From: Rubellimicrobium arenae
GTDB lineage: Bacteria > Pseudomonadota > Alphaproteobacteria > Rhodobacterales > Rhodobacteraceae
Length of the DNA stretch: 64,000 bases
Reading direction: 5' to 3'
Assembly: GCF_017916295.1 (NCBI RefSeq)
Contig: NZ_JAFMSS010000005.1
Coordinates: 186,001-250,000 of the forward strand
Numbering within the stretch: the first letter of the stretch is position 1; every line of letters starts with the position of its first letter. The notes below the pieces were generated by a model that saw only the letters and a program-made list of their open reading frames with translations, had not been told where the DNA came from and did no database searches. The translations under genes were made by a program, and so were the position numbers. Of this stretch, positions 63,101 through 64,000 are shown one piece after another.

Positions 63101-63504
63101 GTGCCCTGCCCGCAGCCCGCGAAGACCCCGATCCGGCCCTTGAAGCTTTCCGGCATGTGACCCGCATTCTCGAGCGCCTCCCACGCCACCTCGAGGAACT
63201 GCCGATGCTGGGGGTCCATGATGCCGGCGTCCTTGGGCGACAGGCCCCAGAACTCGGCGTCGAAGTCGGCGAAGCCGGGCAGGTCGGCGGCGAACGGCAC
63301 GTAATCGGGCCGATCCACCAGATGAGCGGCCTCCCCCGAGGCCAGCAACTCCTCGCGGGTGAGGCGACGGATCGATCGACGCCCTGACCGAAGGTTCTGC
63401 CAAAATTCCTCCGGGCTGCTGGCTCCGGGCACATGGAGCCCGAGCCCGATAATGGCGATATCGGTATCCGCCACGTCGAGCGGCGAAACCTTGTCAAATT
63501 GCAT
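57130..63504 (-). CDS. Single-module type I polyketide synthase KS-AT-KR-DH-ACP-TE
   Basis: This 2124-residue synthase has the following domains. KS (about 13-440) has catalytic Cys187 (TACSTSLVATH) with His323 (HGTGT) and His363. AT (about 535-860) has Ser635 (GHSMGEN) and an AAHSR segment at 733-737 that does not clearly show malonyl or methylmalonyl preference. KR (about 1158-1345) has NADPH loop GGFGGIG (1164-1170) and active Tyr1321. A dehydratase-like domain (about 1400-1655) has His1407 and Asp1575-type residues in DEHRTKAGDALLPGTG and HPGLLDLATG. ACP (about 1745-1815) has Ser1778 (DLGGHSLI). Thioesterase (about 1855-2100) has Ser1926 (GGFSGGG), Asp1953 and His2084. Here KR precedes DH. 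AGGGG lies just before ATG 63504. It is the first gene of the four-gene operon. Confidence 0.95.
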   Translation of the reverse strand: MQFDKVSPLDVADTDIAIIGLGLHVPGASSPEEFWQNLRSGRRSIRRLTREELLASGEAAHLVDRPDYVPFAADLPGFADFDAEFWGLSPKDAGIMDPQHRQFLEVAWEALENAGHMPESFKGRIGVFAGCGQGTYYHQNILTNQDLVDGTGLFLLRHTGNDKDFLATRLSHILDLRGPSVNLQTACSTSLVATHFACQALLSGECDMALAGGVTIELPHARGYLYREGEILSPDGECHAFDHRAAGTVFGSGAGVAVLRRLSDAIADGDEIWAVIKGSAVNNDGAAKAGYLAPSVDGQAAAIAEAQAVAEVKADSIGYIECHGTGTYLGDPIEVAALTEAFRRTTDQTGFCRIGSVKTNIGHLDTAAGVASLAKTALALHHGEIPPSLGYEAPNPAIPFESSPFRVADRLENWPLNGPRRAAVNSLGVGGTNAHAILGEPPVRGASEEPMFPFQLITLSARSKSALDDASRRLAAHLRAHPEQPLADVAWTLKEGRRAFDRRRVLVAATHEDAAAMLEAGDPRRVFSHQVVGADPDIVFMFPGGGAQYAGMARDLYETEPVFRDWMDKGLSVLTPKLDYDPREVWLPSPDREAWASERLLTPSVQLPLIMIVEYALAQLWMSWGVQPAALIGHSMGENTAACLAGVMSFEDCIGLVHLRGQLFDTVPSGGMLSVSLAAAELRPYLEEFGLDLAGQNAPRLSVASGRADSLDALARRLEADGIEAQRIPIAIAAHSRMLDGILGRFGDYLRSISLRAPRIPMVSNRTGAMLTAEQATDPDYWVGHLRNSVLFAEGLSTLAAQRSARIYIEVGPGKALASLAGQHGTVTPNQVLGSLRHQNDTVADDAYFQAMLGRVWAAGGRFDWDQIWGGARRNRVRLPTYAFQRSEYFIHPGVVSMSEAPGLPQRVEDVSEWGWVDGWTPRYAACDLDVTTDLDQAPRETWLVFADELGLGSDLAARLRKAGHPVTVVRPGDSFARLAEGEYLLPPEQGRESYDRLLQDLSSQGRHPTRVLHLWLITKGEHFRPGSSFFHRTQEQGFWSLLFLAQAWGEEASGAPLHLLTVTSETMQVRAEGLAHPAKATVLGPVQVIPREFTGATSALLDIDLAMPRDSLVAALLEEALASPTSRIAALRKGRRLERSYRPAPLPAAEPVLRAGGPVLITGGFGGIGLTLAQELVRRATAPIVLVARTPLPAREEWDAILRREGGATAARIRAVRSLEAAGGTVLTLSADVANLEEMREAKIAAEAAFGPLSGVIHAAGVVDDAPILGKSPLAVEDVFAPKVHGTQVLDALFPDGMLDWLLLCSSTSTATAPAGQVDYVAANAYLNAFARSRAGGRTRVMALDWGVWNGVGMAAEAMAARTGRTEAEPEPVDLPLLDAMGFDSEGCRLFTARWLPRSTWVLDEHRTKAGDALLPGTGVIELIAEAMQGQGEDGAYEIRDLAFLRPLRAPDSGVDVRLTLRRNASGYDMRLESASGREAFELNAEARIEVLGITAPAKIDLPLIRGRLGDRDALLAPAAGGTLASPQERHLAFGPRWRVLRDGKLGAEEGLARLSLPPMGSEGMPLHPGLLDLATGWAMALIPGYAPTNLWAPLSYASVRVFAPLPAEVLSHVRLVSGGSEVASFDVTLAAHDGTVCVEVEGFTMRRLEAGPGFAAPSPSVRRDTPRPLSPAEERLAHAIRQGIRAEEGAQAFARVLALGRSEIIVSSMPLPDLIAQAGAAEVTAPARGFERPASAGDFIAPEGEIETRLAAFWADLLGVSQVGAEDSFFDLGGHSLIAVRLFAQIKKTFGVDFPISVLFEAPTIRACARLIAEKGGVAQSGGPGAPAAPARPARRFTHLVPMHQGEGGPKTPFFLVAGMFGNVLNLRHLAQLIGQDRPFYGLQARGLVGGEPPHTSLVEAARDCLAEMRQVQREGPWMVGGFSGGGITAFEIAQQLRAAGEEVAAVVLLDTPLPQRRPLTQRDRAMIQWLEIRSRGLAYPVQWAARRAAWELAKLRGKQIEAPPQPGFHNDVIEAAFYEAIAAYKMADWDGPLTLFRPPMRGKWEVAPGRWISSERAYVLHDNDWGPWAPRLQVVEVPGDHDSMVLEPNVRVLAARVRRVIEAAERNAVRPMSWPVREAAE

Positions 63505-64000
63505 AACGGTTCCCCTGTTTCCCCAATCAGGTCCGCGAGCGATGCTGCCTGTGCAGTATGACAGCGATTGTTGTCGATGCGCTACTATTTCCTTCGTCCT
63601 CGGGGATTATTGTGGAATGGGCGCGGGGCTGGCCAAATCACAACGGGTCCCGGCCGCCCGGCATCGCTGCAAACTGCTTAACCACTTAGGGTTGTTGGCT
63701 TTCCGCACGAACAGGTCGATCAGGGGCCGCATCACGTCATCGGCCCAAGAAGCGACGACATCGAGAACACCACTTGCGCAAACATCCTGCGGGTCCTGCA
63801 TTCGCCAGCCGTCAAATCTGCAAAGCACAACTCGCGGATGAACATTGCACATCCACAAATTGACAAACCAAGTAATTGTGCGGGTTGGCGGCTGGCTGTC
63901 GTCCGACTCGGCGAAGCACTGCCATGTCAGGTCGTTTCAACTCCAAGTCGATAAGTGGATGGAAATGGAATGAATGAGCGGCTCTCGGGAAGACCGTCGC
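63505..64000. other. Region upstream of the PKS operon, promoter zone
   Basis: This is 496 bases at the window end, less G+C-rich than the operon. It must contain the operon promoter, with the AGGGG ribosome site just before 63504. A minus-strand frame at 63607-63858 encodes an 83-residue cysteine-containing protein of no recognised family. It lacks a good ribosome site, so I do not call it a gene. The last ~100 bases (63850-64000) are A+T-richer and may belong to another gene's leader. Confidence 0.4.

Noticed and set aside
63607..63858. 83-residue minus-strand frame upstream of the PKS
   Set aside because: No ribosome site or family, and it lies in the probable promoter zone. Kept only as a remark.
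1..64000. tRNA, rRNA, CRISPR arrays, prophage or intact insertion sequence
   Set aside because: I saw no clover-leaf, rRNA-like block, regularly spaced direct repeats or transposase/integrase genes anywhere in the window. A computed scan would be needed to exclude small RNAs.

Overview
The window is G+C-rich and reads as one chromosome segment of a Gram-negative bacterium, most likely an alphaproteobacterium of the Rhodobacterales. That placement is an inference from the strong codon bias, frequent ATGA/GTGA gene overlaps, the exosortase E/protease fusion (a family known mainly from that order), paired che loci and periplasmic-type transporters. No rRNA or tRNA genes, CRISPR arrays or intact insertion sequences were seen.

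Region 1 (1-18 kb) is metabolic and stress-related. It holds a copper-export ATPase (cut by the window edge) and a small copper chaperone fired from two near-identical CueR-type promoters. These are followed by a methyl-accepting chemotaxis protein, an aminotransferase, a manganese catalase, a PQQ glucose dehydrogenase head-to-head with a GH15 glucoamylase-like enzyme, and a five-gene operon: royal-jelly/yellow-type protein, catalase-like protein, and a PaoABC-type molybdenum aldehyde oxidoreductase. A protein resembling only the C-terminal part of RarA/MgsA ends the region.

Region 2 (18.7-27 kb) carries a ribose/xylose-type sugar ABC transporter, a hybrid sensor histidine kinase and a polar amino-acid (cystine-like) ABC transporter.

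Region 3 (27-41 kb) is a double chemotaxis-type locus. Two operons diverge from about 34.6 kb. The minus-strand operon encodes CheY, CheA (short), CheW, CheW, CheR, CheB and a 555-residue soluble protein with two degenerate receptor-type hairpins and a CheZ-like DxxxQ motif. The plus-strand operon encodes CheY, CheA (with P2-like domain), CheW, CheR, CheY, a small unknown protein and a receptor ending in a CheR/CheB-tether-like pentapeptide. No flagellar genes are present, so the output (motility, adhesion or surface polysaccharide) is unknown.

Region 4 (41-51 kb) looks like surface-polysaccharide biosynthesis: a LuxR-type regulator, an exosortase E/CPBP-protease fusion, a WecG/TagA glycosyltransferase, GT4 and GT2 glycosyltransferases, a BY-kinase-like ATPase and a Wzz-like chain-length protein.

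Region 5 (50.9-63.5 kb) is a compact four-gene minus-strand natural-product operon. It contains a single-module type I PKS (KS-AT-KR-DH-ACP-TE), a GT2 glycosyltransferase, an NRPS with an N-terminal formyltransferase-like domain and a luciferase-like monooxygenase inserted into its adenylation domain (MupA/Atu3671 type), and a phosphopantetheinyl transferase to activate the carrier proteins. Its product cannot be deduced from the sequence. This cluster and the unusual che-locus proteins are the best candidates for undescribed biology here.
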